NCBI GenBank assembly: GCA_012103325.1
Contig: WLWY01000001.1
Coordinates: forward strand, 806,001-870,000
Length of the DNA: 64,000 nt
Source of the DNA: Alphaproteobacteria bacterium
Lineage (GTDB): Bacteria > Pseudomonadota > Alphaproteobacteria > UBA8366 > GCA-2717185
Reading direction: 5' to 3'
Below are positions 16,914 to 26,361 of this stretch, in pieces (positions within the stretch are counted from its first letter, which is position 1; each line of letters opens with the position of its first letter). The translations under genes and the position numbers were made by a program. The notes below the pieces were generated by a model. It saw only the letters and a list, made by a program, of their open reading frames with translations. It did no database searches and was not told where the DNA came from.

Positions 16914-17924
16914 ATGGTCGAAACGACATTATCTGGTGCAAGCCCGCTACCGCACCGCGTCACGCCGGCGGCGGCCGTGGCGCCTACGCATCGCGTAGAG
17001 CCGACCAATCCCGATGGCTCTGCAATTCCCGATATCATTGCCAACCATCACCGGCCGGAAGACCTCGGCGATCATTCCAATCAGGACGTCTCCAATGACG
17101 GAGGTCGCGGCGATGCGCTCTTCGGCGATGACGGCCTGACTTTCGGCGACATTCTCGACGTTATCAATCCGCTGCAGCATATCCCGGTCGTTTCGACGAT
17201 TTACCGCGCGGTTACTGGCGATGAAATTTCGCCGGGCGCCCGGGTTGCCGGAGGCGCCCTTTTCGGCGGGCCCATCGGATTTGCCGTCGCCGCCGCGAAT
17301 GCCGTTGTCGAAGCGGCGACTGGCGATGACATCGGCGAGACGATTGTCGCCATGGTTACCGGAGATCCCGCTGAGTCTACGGTCAAAGGCCCCGGCCGCG
17401 AAACGCCATCCGGACGGGCGATATCGATTGCGGAAGCCGATCCCGCCATCGTCCGGGCGGGGACGTTGCCGATCAGCCTGCTCCCGACGTCAACGTCTTT
17501 GCCGTCGACCGCAGCAAGCTTTTCGCCTGCTCGCCCACACCCTCAAAAGGTGGCGAAACTTCCTTTCGGCGGGCTTGGCGCGCTACCCTTCACAAACGTG
17601 CAACCCTCAGCGAACGATCCCGTATCCGCGCTCCTACAGGCGCGCGCCGCAGTACCGTCGGCGGGACCGATTCCAAATCTTGGAAACCGCGGCGTCTCGG
17701 CGAGCAATCCTGCGGCGGCTATGCCAACAATCGACACGCGTCTGGCAGACAAACTTTCCGCGCTCGCAGTGCAAAACCCAGCAATAAAATCACCCACCCG
17801 AGCTGGCCAAAAAGAAGACCAGCGCCATTCCGGCACCGTACCAACACCACTCGTTCCGCAACGGATGACGGATACGCTCGACCGATACGAACACATGAAG
17901 AAAGCGGAGCCGCCCGCCCGTTAG
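16914..17924 (+). CDS. Hypothetical protein, low-complexity with a glycine/alanine-rich core
   Basis: A 336-residue protein not recognised. GGAGGGA just upstream of the ATG at 16914 favours this start over an in-frame TTG at 16851. The order is a disordered Pro/Ala N-terminus, an acidic stretch (about 30-75), a compact region DILDVINPLQHIPVVSTIYR followed by a Gly/Ala-rich possibly membrane-associated helix (about 105-135), and a long Pro/Ser/Ala-rich tail. The core looks conserved in style, the tail disordered. The L,D-transpeptidase gene follows 32 bp later. Confidence 0.6.
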   Translation: MVETTLSGASPLPHRVTPAAAVAPTHRVEPTNPDGSAIPDIIANHHRPEDLGDHSNQDVSNDGGRGDALFGDDGLTFGDILDVINPLQHIPVVSTIYRAVTGDEISPGARVAGGALFGGPIGFAVAAANAVVEAATGDDIGETIVAMVTGDPAESTVKGPGRETPSGRAISIAEADPAIVRAGTLPISLLPTSTSLPSTAASFSPARPHPQKVAKLPFGGLGALPFTNVQPSANDPVSALLQARAAVPSAGPIPNLGNRGVSASNPAAAMPTIDTRLADKLSALAVQNPAIKSPTRAGQKEDQRHSGTVPTPLVPQRMTDTLDRYEHMKKAEPPAR

Positions 17925-17956
17925 AGCGAAAATTTATTCCGTGTTAGATTCACCTT

Positions 17957-18472
17957 ATGGATATTGACGTCTCAGCGGATGGGTACCTGGTTTTTGACGG
18001 CAAATCGGTCCGTTGCGCAATTGGACGTGGCGGAATCAGTGCCCGCAAAACCGAAGGCGACGGTGTAACGCCGGTCGGCTGCTTCCCGCTGCGGCATGTC
18101 CTCTACCGACCGGACAGGATCGCCAAGCTCAACACACGCTTGCCGGTACAGCCTATCCAGACAGCCGATGGCTGGTGCGACGATCCAGGCGATGTGAATT
18201 ACAATAAGCCGGTAACATTGCCCTACCCCGCCAGCGCCGAAAATTTGTGGCGGGAGGATGGCCTCTATGATGTCATAGTTGTGCTCGGCCACAACGATGC
18301 ACCGGTGGTGCCAGCCGCCGGCAGCGCCATTTTTTTGCACGTCGCCCGGCCCGACTTCGGACCGACCGAAGGATGCGTCGCGGTGGCTCTGCCCGATTTA
18401 TGCGATCTGCTAACGCGATGCGCGCCGACTGATCGGATTTGCATCACCGCGCCGGACGCGCACCAAAGATAG
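17957..18472 (+). CDS. L,D-transpeptidase (YkuD) family protein
   Basis: A 171-residue YkuD-domain protein. The catalytic signature reads HNDAP ... IFLHVARPDFGPTEGCVAV, with the His and the nucleophilic Cys about residue 139 in EGCVA. The early AIGRGGISARKTEGDGVTPVG loop is also typical. Members form 3-3 cross-links or attach proteins to peptidoglycan, but no signal peptide is visible, so it may be one of the cytoplasm-annotated short forms. Its 3' end overlaps the convergent YggS gene by 29 bp. Confidence 0.85.
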   Translation: MDIDVSADGYLVFDGKSVRCAIGRGGISARKTEGDGVTPVGCFPLRHVLYRPDRIAKLNTRLPVQPIQTADGWCDDPGDVNYNKPVTLPYPASAENLWREDGLYDVIVVLGHNDAPVVPAAGSAIFLHVARPDFGPTEGCVAVALPDLCDLLTRCAPTDRICITAPDAHQR

Positions 18473-19151
18473 CCGTGCCAACCCGCACATGGGTTGCGCC
18501 GAAGGCGATCGCAACGGGATAGTCCGCCGACATCCCCATGCTGAGCCAGGACAGGTCGTGGCGGCGGGCAATTTCACGAAGCAACGCGAAATGCAGCGAT
18601 GGTTCTTCATCGACCGGCGGAATGCACATCAGGCCTCGCACCGGAAGGCCGAATTCGCCGCGGCACCGGTCGATAAAGTTATCCGCCGATTCCGGAAGAA
18701 TCCCGGCCTTTTGGCTCTCGTTTCCCGTATTTACCTGAATCAGGCAATCGGGACGATGGCCTGTACGGTCCATCTCCTTCGCGAGCGCCGCTGCAAGCTT
18801 CGGCCGGTCGACGGTTTCGATAACATCGAACAATGCCAATGTGTGGCGTACCTTATTGGTTTGTAGCGGACCGATAAGATGCAATTGGGCGTCGGGAAAG
18901 GACTCTTTGAGCGCGGGCCACTTCGCCTCGGCTTCCTGAACCCGGTTCTCGCCAAAAACCCGATGCCCCGCTTCGAGCACAGCGCGCGACCGCGCCGCTG
19001 GATGTGCCTTACCCACGGCGACGAGTGTTATGGATTGGGGATCACGTCCGGCGTCGCGGGCCGCAGCGGCAATTTCGTTTTCCACGCGGCGAAGATTGGC
19101 GGTGATATCGGGGGCGTCGTCGAGGGATTTGGTCGCTTCAATTTCAGGCAT
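18444..19151 (-). CDS. YggS/PLPBP pyridoxal phosphate homeostasis protein
   Basis: About 235 residues of an alanine-racemase-type TIM-barrel that binds PLP without catalysis. The PLP Lys is in LVAVGKAHPA near residue 42. FGENRVQEA, HLIGPLQTNKV, LIQVNTGNES and LSMGMSADYPVAIAFGATHVRVGTAIFG follow in family order. GGAA lies 8 nt before the ATG at 19149-19151, which is preferred to an upstream start at 19214. In alphaproteobacteria it is frequently near the DUF3576 gene and leuS, as here. Confidence 0.92.
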   Translation of the reverse strand: MPEIEATKSLDDAPDITANLRRVENEIAAAARDAGRDPQSITLVAVGKAHPAARSRAVLEAGHRVFGENRVQEAEAKWPALKESFPDAQLHLIGPLQTNKVRHTLALFDVIETVDRPKLAAALAKEMDRTGHRPDCLIQVNTGNESQKAGILPESADNFIDRCRGEFGLPVRGLMCIPPVDEEPSLHFALLREIARRHDLSWLSMGMSADYPVAIAFGATHVRVGTAIFGARPAR

Positions 19152-19301
19152 CGGACACGTTCCTTCATCAACTCGATACCGACAAGTCGTAACAAAGCGA
19201 CTCGGTCGGTGCAATCGCTCCGACGTACACGCTCACACCCTCTCATATCCGATACGACATTGTTGTGGAACTCCCTGGCTGTTTTCGGGCATAAAGCGTT
19301 C

Positions 19302-19817
19302 ATGTTCACAAAAGTTCCCCGGATAGGATTGGCTGTTGCTTTCGCGCTGTTGCTGAATGGTTGCGAAAGCTTGGGTGTTGTGCCGGACCCGCCACCGCCA
19401 ACGGAAGATCGAACGGCGAGTTCCAGCGACAATGGCGGGCTGATCGAAACGCTGTTCGGCGGCGACTCCAATACCGGCGGCGCGCAGAGCGGCATCGCGG
19501 TCAACAGTTTCCTCTGGCGGGCATCGCTCGACACGATCTCGTTCATGCCACTCAACTCGGCAGACCCCTTCGGCGGCGTCATTATCACCGATTGGTACTC
19601 GCCACCGGAAACGCCGCGCGAACGTGTCAAACTGAACATCTATATTCTGGGCCGGGAACTCCGTGCCGACGGTATCCGCGTATCCGTCTTTCGCCAGACC
19701 AGCGCCAATCGGCCTTGGCAGGAAGCGAAAGTCGATCCCAAGACTGTACGGGATATCGAAAACGCGATACTGAAACGCGCGCGCGAACTGCGCATCGCCA
19801 ATTTTAGCGCGCAGTAA
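19302..19817 (+). CDS. DUF3576 lipoprotein
   Basis: A 171-residue protein with a signal peptide ending in the LNGC lipobox (Cys about 20), a disordered Pro/Ser/Gly stretch and a C-terminal DUF3576 domain (FLWRASLDTISFMPLNSADPFGG, VIITDWYSPPETP). An outer-membrane or periplasmic anchor is inferred. It precedes leuS and lptE, which is the usual alphaproteobacterial context and suggests an envelope role. Confidence 0.88.
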   Translation: MFTKVPRIGLAVAFALLLNGCESLGVVPDPPPPTEDRTASSSDNGGLIETLFGGDSNTGGAQSGIAVNSFLWRASLDTISFMPLNSADPFGGVIITDWYSPPETPRERVKLNIYILGRELRADGIRVSVFRQTSANRPWQEAKVDPKTVRDIENAILKRARELRIANFSAQ

Positions 19818-19868
19818 ATCGCTGTTCGCTAGGCATACCCCATTACCGTAAGGACCATCCATCCGATC

Positions 19869-22433
19869 ATGACCCGTTACAACGCCAAGGAAACCGAAGC
19901 CAAATGGCAGCGGATCTGGTCCGAACACTGTGTCTTCGAAGTGACCGAGGATACGAGCAAACCGAAATACTATGTTCTTGAAATGTTCCCGTACCCTTCG
20001 GGGCGCATCCACATGGGGCATGTGCGGAACTATACGATGGGCGACGTCGTCGCACGGTTCAAGCGGGCGCAGGGTTTTAATGTCCTGCATCCGATGGGTT
20101 GGGATTCCTTCGGGCTACCGGCGGAAAACGCCGCTTTCGAAAACAAGGTGCATCCGGCGAAGTGGACACGCGAGAACGTTGCCGTCATGCGCGGCCAACT
20201 GAAATCGATGGGTCTGTCGATTGACTGGAGCCGCGAACTCTCAACCTGTGAGCCGGATTACTACAAGCATCAGCAAAAGATGTTTCTCGATTTTCTCGAC
20301 GCGGATTTGGCCTATCGTGGGGAATCTTGGGTCAACTGGGATCCGGTTGAGAACACGGTGCTCGCCAACGAGCAGGTCATCGACGGCCGCGGCTGGCGAT
20401 CAGGGGCAGAGGTCGAGAAGAAACTTCTGCATCAATGGTTTTTCCGCATCACGAAATACGCCGACGAGCTGCTGGTCGCCATAGAAGCGCTGGACAGGTG
20501 GCCCGACAAGGTCCGACTGATGCAGACCAACTGGATCAACCGATCCGAGGGCGCGCGGGTGCTGTTCGACATCGTTGGCCGGAAAGACCGCCTCGAAGTC
20601 TTTACGACACGTCCCGATACGTTGTTCGGCGCTTCGTTCTGCGCGCTGTCGCCCAATCATCCGCTGTCATTGGAGTTGGCGGAAAACGATCCTGGCCTGG
20701 CGGCGTTCCTGGTCGAATGCGCCAAGCTGGGAACCAGTGAATCGGCCTTGGAGAAGGCGGAAAAGCAGGGATATGATACGCGGCTGACAGTCGCGCATCC
20801 GTTCCAGGACGGCCAAGAGTTGCCAATCTATGTCGCGAACTTCGTGCTGATGGAATACGGGGCCGGCGCGATTTTCGGGTGCCCCGCACATGATGCGCGT
20901 GACCTTGAATTCGCACACAAATATGGCCTGGGTGTATTTCCTGTCGTGTGTCCGCCGGATGCCGATCCCAAAACCTTCGAAATCGGCGACGAAGCCTATG
21001 TCGGGGACGGTACGTTGATCAATTCCGAGTTCCTCGACGGGCTCGACGTGCCGACGGGAATACGGCGCGCGACGGAGAAGCTCGTAACTATCGGCGCGGG
21101 CGAAGGAACGGTTAACTACCGCCTGCGCGACTGGGGAGCATCGCGACAGCGCTATTGGGGTTGCCCGGTTCCCGTCATTCATTGCGCAGCTTGCGGTATC
21201 GTTCCGGTGCCGGAGAAAGACCTGCCGGTGAGTTTGCCGGAAGATGTCACATTCGATAAGCCCGGCAATCCGTTGGATCATCACCCGAGCTGGAAACATG
21301 TCGACTGCCCGTCTTGCGGCGCTCCCGCGATGCGTGAGACCGATACGCTGGATACCTTCGTCGACTCGTCTTGGTATTTTGCACGATTTTGTTCGCTGGC
21401 GCCGGACACAGCACTCGACCGCAGCGCGGTGGATTACTGGATGCCGGTCGACCAGTATATTGGTGGTGTCGAACATGCGGTATTGCATCTGCTCTATGCA
21501 CGTTTCTTTACGCGTGCGCTACGGGATTGCGGCTATCTTGGCGTCGACGAACCGTTCGCCGGGCTTTTCACGCAAGGCATGGTCTGTCACGAAACCTATC
21601 GAGACGAGAACGGTGGTTGGGTCTTTCCCGATCAGGTCGTAATCGGCGGCGACGGCACGAAAACCGACCGGGAAAGCGGCCGCTCGGTGCAAGCCGGCCG
21701 CTCCGAGAAAATGAGCAAGTCGCGCCGCAACGTTGTAGATCCTGAGCTGATCCTGGATACCTATGGGGCCGACGCGGGCCGTCTGTTCATGATGTCGGAT
21801 AGCCCGCCGGAGCGGGATCTGGAATGGACCGAAGCCGGGATCGAGGGCGCATGGCGCTACGTCAACAGGCTTTGGCGCATGATCGCTTCACCGAGCGCAC
21901 CGATCGCCGAACGAACCGCCGAAGCGCCTGCGGCAAGCGACTCCGAGCGCGAATCCATGTTGCGTGTCCTACACCAGACCGTTGCCGCCGTGACGGCAGA
22001 TTTGGAACAGTTCCGCTTTAACCGGGCGGTTGCGCATGTTCGCGAGCTGACCAATCATCTTGCCGAATACAATGCCAGTGGGCCTGCCCATGACCACGCG
22101 CGCCGCATTGCGGTCGAAACGGTTGTCCAACTGATTGGACCGATGATGCCGCATATCGCCGAAGAATTTTGGCAAATGCTCGGCCATGACGAATTGCTGG
22201 CGGACGCACCCTGGCCGACCGCCAGCCCGGCGTACCTGGTCGACGATACGGTGACTATTGCCGTCCAAATCAAGGGGAAGCTGCGCGGTACGATTGAAAT
22301 GCCGCGAGACGCAGACAAAGCGAGTGTGGAAAAAACCGCACTGGCCTTGGATTCGGTACAGCGCGCAACGAACGGGCAGACGCCGAAACGGGTAATCGTC
22401 GTGCCCAACAAAGTCGTCAATGTCGTGGTCTAA
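19869..22433 (+). CDS. leuS: Leucyl-tRNA synthetase
   Basis: An 854-residue class I aminoacyl-tRNA synthetase charging tRNA-Leu. The HIGH-type motif is [15 protein letters not shown] near residue 45, the CP1 editing domain includes [11 protein letters not shown], and the KMSKS loop is [13 protein letters not shown] near residue 618. Two CxxC pairs occur (HCAACGIVP and CPSCGAPAM). Length fits bacterial LeuRS. It overlaps lptE by 14 nt, so leuS, lptE and holA form one transcription unit. Confidence 0.98.
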   Translation: MTRYNAKETEAKWQRIWSEHCVFEVTEDTSKPKYYVLEMFPYPSGRIHMGHVRNYTMGDVVARFKRAQGFNVLHPMGWDSFGLPAENAAFENKVHPAKWTRENVAVMRGQLKSMGLSIDWSRELSTCEPDYYKHQQKMFLDFLDADLAYRGESWVNWDPVENTVLANEQVIDGRGWRSGAEVEKKLLHQWFFRITKYADELLVAIEALDRWPDKVRLMQTNWINRSEGARVLFDIVGRKDRLEVFTTRPDTLFGASFCALSPNHPLSLELAENDPGLAAFLVECAKLGTSESALEKAEKQGYDTRLTVAHPFQDGQELPIYVANFVLMEYGAGAIFGCPAHDARDLEFAHKYGLGVFPVVCPPDADPKTFEIGDEAYVGDGTLINSEFLDGLDVPTGIRRATEKLVTIGAGEGTVNYRLRDWGASRQRYWGCPVPVIHCAACGIVPVPEKDLPVSLPEDVTFDKPGNPLDHHPSWKHVDCPSCGAPAMRETDTLDTFVDSSWYFARFCSLAPDTALDRSAVDYWMPVDQYIGGVEHAVLHLLYARFFTRALRDCGYLGVDEPFAGLFTQGMVCHETYRDENGGWVFPDQVVIGGDGTKTDRESGRSVQAGRSEKMSKSRRNVVDPELILDTYGADAGRLFMMSDSPPERDLEWTEAGIEGAWRYVNRLWRMIASPSAPIAERTAEAPAASDSERESMLRVLHQTVAAVTADLEQFRFNRAVAHVRELTNHLAEYNASGPAHDHARRIAVETVVQLIGPMMPHIAEEFWQMLGHDELLADAPWPTASPAYLVDDTVTIAVQIKGKLRGTIEMPRDADKASVEKTALALDSVQRATNGQTPKRVIVVPNKVVNVVV

Positions 22434-22935
22434 GCTCATTGCGGCGCTCGCTGCCGCATCATTGCTGTATGGATGCGGCTTCCGACCACTCTATGGTAAT
22501 GTCGGTGCCGATACCGATGTGACGCGCGAGTTGGCTCAGGTTAAGATCCAAACCATCCCCGACCGTCTTGGACAGAAGCTCCGCAACTTCCTGCTCGACC
22601 GGATCAATCCGAAGGGACAACCGTCACGGCCGCTTTATTCCTTACGGGTCAAAACGTCGTTTTCGCGCACAGATCTTGGCATTCAACGCGACGAAACCGC
22701 GACGCGAGCCCTTCTTATTCTCACGGTGGAATACAGTTTGCTCGATTCTGCCGATCAAACTGTCCTTGTAAACGGGTCGACACGGTCGACGAACAGCTTC
22801 AACATTGTCGATTCGGATTTTGCGACTCTCAGCGGTGAGACCGATGCGCTCGACCGCGCTGCGCGCGAGGTGAGTGACGACATCAAGACTCGCCTTGGGC
22901 TATATTTTAGCCAGAAACCCGAGGGCAACCGGTGA
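22420..22935 (+). CDS. lptE: LPS-assembly lipoprotein LptE
   Basis: A 171-residue lipoprotein with a lipobox at LYGC (Cys about 19) followed by the GFRPLYG motif typical of LptE. It would plug and assist LptD in placing lipopolysaccharide in the outer membrane. The leuS-lptE-holA order is the standard arrangement and supports the call. Confidence 0.92.
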   Translation: MSWSKLIAALAAASLLYGCGFRPLYGNVGADTDVTRELAQVKIQTIPDRLGQKLRNFLLDRINPKGQPSRPLYSLRVKTSFSRTDLGIQRDETATRALLILTVEYSLLDSADQTVLVNGSTRSTNSFNIVDSDFATLSGETDALDRAAREVSDDIKTRLGLYFSQKPEGNR

Positions 22936-23960
22936 AAATTGCGGCAAATCGCGCCGATGCCTTCAGCCGCGACCCGGATTCCGCCATTCGCGCAGTTCTG
23001 GTCTATGGTCCGGACGACGGCCTGACCCGCGAACGCCTGGACGCGATGACGAAAGCCGTCGCGGAAGACCTCAACAATCCATTCCGCGTCACCGAGATCG
23101 CGGCTGCTGCGTTGCGTGACGACCCTGCGTTGCTGGCCGACGAAGCCGCCGCAATTGCGCTGACCGGCGGCCGGCGCGTTGTACGCGTACGCGATGCAAC
23201 CGACACAACCGTCACGCCAATCGAGGCGTTTCTCGAGGATTCCCCGGGCGACGCGCTGGTCGTCGTTCAAGCCGGCACGCTCGGCGCCCGGTCAAAGCTG
23301 CGCAAGCTATTCGAAGACACGAAAAACGCGGCGGCGATCGCCTGTTACGCCGACGACGAACGCATGCTGGATCAGGTGATCCGGGATACATTGGGTGCTG
23401 AAAATATTACGGTTTCAACAGAGGCTATGGATTACCTGACCGCCAATTTGGGCGCGGACAGGGGGCTGAGCCGTGCAGAACTGGAAAAACTGGCGCTTTA
23501 TGTTGGTCCCGGCGGTAACGTCGGCTTCGATGACGCGGTCGCATCAATTGGCAATTCCAGCGCGTTATCGATCGACGATGTCGTCTTTTCCGCCGCCGCC
23601 GGAAACGGGTTGGCAGCGGACAGAGCGCTGAATCGGAGTTATCAGGAAGGCGTCAATCCGGTCACCATCCTTCGGGCGTTGAGCCGCCACCTCATGCGGC
23701 TGCATTTGGCGCGGGTGAAAATCGATGGCGGCGCAGCCGTGGACGCCGCGATGAAGGCACTGCGACCGCCGGTTTTTTTTAAACTGTCCGCAAGTTTCCG
23801 GCAGCAATTGAGAATTTGGTCCGGCCCAAAGCTCACGCGCGCGCTAGCCCTGGTTCTCGAAGCCGAACAGCAATGCAAAAGAACCGGCGCCCCCGCGCCT
23901 GCATTGTGCGGACGCACCGTCCTGCAAATTGCACAGCTCGGTAACGCCAGACCAAATTAG
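22932..23960 (+). CDS. holA: DNA polymerase III subunit delta
   Basis: A 342-residue clamp-loader subunit that opens the beta clamp. Its position after lptE with a 4-nt overlap, the N-terminal VLVYGPDDGLTRERLD and the GLSRAELEKLALYVG segment fit HolA. The C-terminal helical domain contains ALVLEAEQQCKRTGAPA. Convergent with parB. Confidence 0.92.
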   Translation: MKIAANRADAFSRDPDSAIRAVLVYGPDDGLTRERLDAMTKAVAEDLNNPFRVTEIAAAALRDDPALLADEAAAIALTGGRRVVRVRDATDTTVTPIEAFLEDSPGDALVVVQAGTLGARSKLRKLFEDTKNAAAIACYADDERMLDQVIRDTLGAENITVSTEAMDYLTANLGADRGLSRAELEKLALYVGPGGNVGFDDAVASIGNSSALSIDDVVFSAAAGNGLAADRALNRSYQEGVNPVTILRALSRHLMRLHLARVKIDGGAAVDAAMKALRPPVFFKLSASFRQQLRIWSGPKLTRALALVLEAEQQCKRTGAPAPALCGRTVLQIAQLGNARPN

Positions 23961-23985
23961 TTCGTTTCGAAATCAAAACTAATTT
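23954..23985. terminator. Hairpin between convergent holA and parB
   Basis: AAATTAGTT at 23954-23962 pairs perfectly with AACTAATTT at 23977-23985 (9-bp stem, 14-nt loop), followed by TATT. It starts at the holA stop codon and sits before the parB stop. The stem is AT-rich, so its strength as an intrinsic terminator is uncertain. Its symmetry would let it act in both directions. Confidence 0.4.
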
Positions 23986-23997
23986 TATTGGCCCCGC

Positions 23998-24888
23998 CTA
24001 TTCGCCGTGCGGATATTTTTCGCCATGGGTCAACCGATGCAGGACATCGTCGAGCTGCTCGAGCGTTTCATAGGCGATATCGAGCGTCCCGCCTTCGCCC
24101 CGCGTCTTGATCGTCACTTTCAAGCCGAGCAATTGGCCAAGATCGTTCTCCAGCGCGACGATATTCGGATCGCGAGCAATCGGTTCGCGAACTGGTGCAT
24201 CGCCTTGTTGTTTGACGAGTTTTTCGGTCTGGCGGACGTTGAGGCCGCGACGCACGACAGCGCGCGCCAGTTCGTCCGGCGCATCGGTATTGATCAGGGC
24301 ACGCGCATGCCCTGCCGAGAGCGTACCTTCGTTCACTAGTTGCTTGACGGAGTCCGGTAATGTTAACAGTCTCAGTAGGTTAGCAATATGGCTGCGGCTT
24401 TTGCCTATGGCTTGCGCGAGCGCTTCCTGCGTATGATCGAACTCATCCATCAACCGCCGATAGCCCTCGGCTTCCTCGATCGGCGTTAAATCCTCCCGCT
24501 GCACGTTCTCGATGAGCGCGATTTCCAGCGCTTCGCTATCATCGAGTTCCTTGATGACCACGGGAACTTCGCGCAGCCCCGCGCGCTGCGAAGCGCGCCA
24601 CCGGCGCTCGCCGGCGACGATCTCGTAGGCATTGGTGTGCTCGGCATGGCGGCGGACGAGCAACGGCTGCAGAACGCCTTTCTCCCGGATCGACTCGACG
24701 AGCGCGGAAATCGATTCGTCATCGAAATGTTTTCGGGGCTGCACCCCGCCGGGCCGCAAAAACTCTATCGGCACCATTTTCGATAACCGCAACCGGTCCA
24801 GCGAGGCGTAATCCTCAGCCTCGTCCCCAAGAAGCGCAGACAGGCCGCGCCCGAGACCACGCCGCTTCGTATCGTCGGCGGGCGTCAA
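23998..24888 (-). CDS. parB: Chromosome partitioning protein ParB
   Basis: A 296-residue parS-binding CTPase clamp. The RRGLGRGLSALLGD N-terminus that contacts ParA is followed by the CTP-binding GERRWRASQRAGL motif (about residues 94-106) and the helix-turn-helix (TQEALAQAIGKSRSHIANLLRLL). The start is a TTG that overlaps the parA stop by 4 nt (24885-24888). Its target sites are visible nearby at 26275 and 28257. Confidence 0.96.
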   Translation of the reverse strand: MTPADDTKRRGLGRGLSALLGDEAEDYASLDRLRLSKMVPIEFLRPGGVQPRKHFDDESISALVESIREKGVLQPLLVRRHAEHTNAYEIVAGERRWRASQRAGLREVPVVIKELDDSEALEIALIENVQREDLTPIEEAEGYRRLMDEFDHTQEALAQAIGKSRSHIANLLRLLTLPDSVKQLVNEGTLSAGHARALINTDAPDELARAVVRRGLNVRQTEKLVKQQGDAPVREPIARDPNIVALENDLGQLLGLKVTIKTRGEGGTLDIAYETLEQLDDVLHRLTHGEKYPHGE

Positions 24889-25724
24889 GCGTTCACCTTC
24901 CTTTCGCGGCGCAGGATCTCGCTCGCCAAATGAATGTAGGCCTGGCTGCCGGCACAGCGCCAGTCATAGACAAGCACAGGTTTGCCATGCGACGGCGCTT
25001 CGGAAACCCGCACGTTTCTTGGAATCACGGTTCGATAAACCTTATCGCCAAAATGCTCGCGGACATCCGCCGCGACCATATCCGACAGATTGTTACGCCG
25101 ATCGTACATTGTAAGAACGACACCTTGAATTTCCAGATCCGTGTTGAACGCCCGTTTCACCCGATCGATGGTCCGAACCAGATGGCTTAATCCTTCAAGA
25201 GCGTAATACTCGCATTGCAATGGCACCAGCACCGCATCGGCAGCGCACAGCGCATTCAGGGTGAGCAGGCCCAAGGCTGGTGGGCAGTCGATAAGAACGT
25301 AATCAAAGCCCAGACCGGCCCGGCGCACCGCCTTCGCGAGGCGATATTCGCGCTCCTCGAGATCGATCAGTTCCAATTCGGCCCCCGAAAGATCGACGGA
25401 CGATGGAACGACCGAAAGACCCGGCACGATCGTCGGTTGGATCGCTTCCTCAATCGGCGCATCGCTGAGCAACAAATCATACGTCGTCAACTGCCGGGCC
25501 GAGCGCTCGATCCCGAGCCCTGTGCTGGCATTGCCCTGCGGATCGAGATCGATGATCAGAACCTTCTTATGCGTCGCCGCCATCGCTGTGGCGAGATTGA
25601 CGGTCGTCGTCGTTTTTCCGACACCGCCCTTTTGGTTGGCCACCGCCAGCACGCGGGGCCGGGTGTCTATATCGGCAACTAATATGGGCCGGTCGAGAGC
25701 GTCCGTTTCAGCGAGCGGGGTCAT
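24885..25724 (-). CDS. parA: Chromosome partitioning ATPase ParA
   Basis: A 279-residue deviant Walker-A ATPase that moves ParB-parS complexes along the nucleoid. The motif QKGGVGKTTTTVNLA carries the signature Lys, LIDLDPQGNASTG is the A' motif and VLIDCPPALG the Walker B. The start overlaps the rsmG 3' end by 17 nt in the conserved mnmG-rsmG-parA-parB order. Confidence 0.97.
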   Translation of the reverse strand: MTPLAETDALDRPILVADIDTRPRVLAVANQKGGVGKTTTTVNLATAMAATHKKVLIIDLDPQGNASTGLGIERSARQLTTYDLLLSDAPIEEAIQPTIVPGLSVVPSSVDLSGAELELIDLEEREYRLAKAVRRAGLGFDYVLIDCPPALGLLTLNALCAADAVLVPLQCEYYALEGLSHLVRTIDRVKRAFNTDLEIQGVVLTMYDRRNNLSDMVAADVREHFGDKVYRTVIPRNVRVSEAPSHGKPVLVYDWRCAGSQAYIHLASEILRRERKVNA

Positions 25725-26361
25725 GGGACAGCGCCTCCAAGCGCAGGATAAATCCTTCTGTATCGGTTACACTCCGATACCTATTCTCCCTAATATTCCA
25801 TATTTTACGTAATTCGGTCAATTCCTCTTCTACACCGCGTCCTTTCAGGAACAAACATATTGAGTTGGGTCCTAAATAGGATTGGGCATACTCGAAAAGG
25901 AGCGGCATCGGTGCGAGCGCCCGGGCGGTAACCACGTCGGCCTTCAGCGGAGGAGGCGCTTCGATGCGCACATTGTGTATCGTAACAGGAGCGCCGGTCA
26001 GCCGGGCAACCTCACGCAGGAACGCACATTTCTTCGCATTCGATTCGATTAAATGAACATCGGGGACACCCATGATCGCCAGAACCATTCCCGGAAAGCC
26101 GGCGCCGCTGCCGAGGTCAACAAGGTTTTGGGAGGCTGCGGGGATATGAGTTAGAAGCTGCGCCGAATCGAGCATGTGCCGGCGCCATACATCATCAAGC
26201 GTCGATTTTCCAACGAGATTGACCCGCTGCGCCCACTTGCGTAGGAGGCCTGAATAGAGTGTCAGGCGTTCGAGTGTTTCACGTGAAACATTGGCGGCGT
26301 CCGCAAACGCATCCGGGGTAAGGGGGTCAGGCACGGGCCTCTGACGGACCCCGGCGAACAT
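25708..26361 (-). CDS. rsmG: 16S rRNA (guanine-527-N7) methyltransferase
   Basis: A 217-residue class I methyltransferase. The SAM motif is [18 protein letters not shown], followed by [16 protein letters not shown]. It methylates G527 of 16S rRNA. The ATG at 26359-26361 overlaps mnmG by 35 nt; a GTG at 26337 is an alternative start. Residues NVSRETLER are encoded over a perfect parS site, a known feature of this gene. Confidence 0.95.
   Translation of the reverse strand: MFAGVRQRPVPDPLTPDAFADAANVSRETLERLTLYSGLLRKWAQRVNLVGKSTLDDVWRRHMLDSAQLLTHIPAASQNLVDLGSGAGFPGMVLAIMGVPDVHLIESNAKKCAFLREVARLTGAPVTIHNVRIEAPPPLKADVVTARALAPMPLLFEYAQSYLGPNSICLFLKGRGVEEELTELRKIWNIRENRYRSVTDTEGFILRLEALSHDPAR
26275..26290. 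promoter_or_regulatory. parS centromere site inside rsmG
   Basis: TGTTTCACGTGAAACA is a perfect copy of the universal bacterial parS consensus and a perfect palindrome. It lies within the rsmG coding region, 1.4 kb upstream of the parB start. ParB would load here. Confidence 0.93.
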
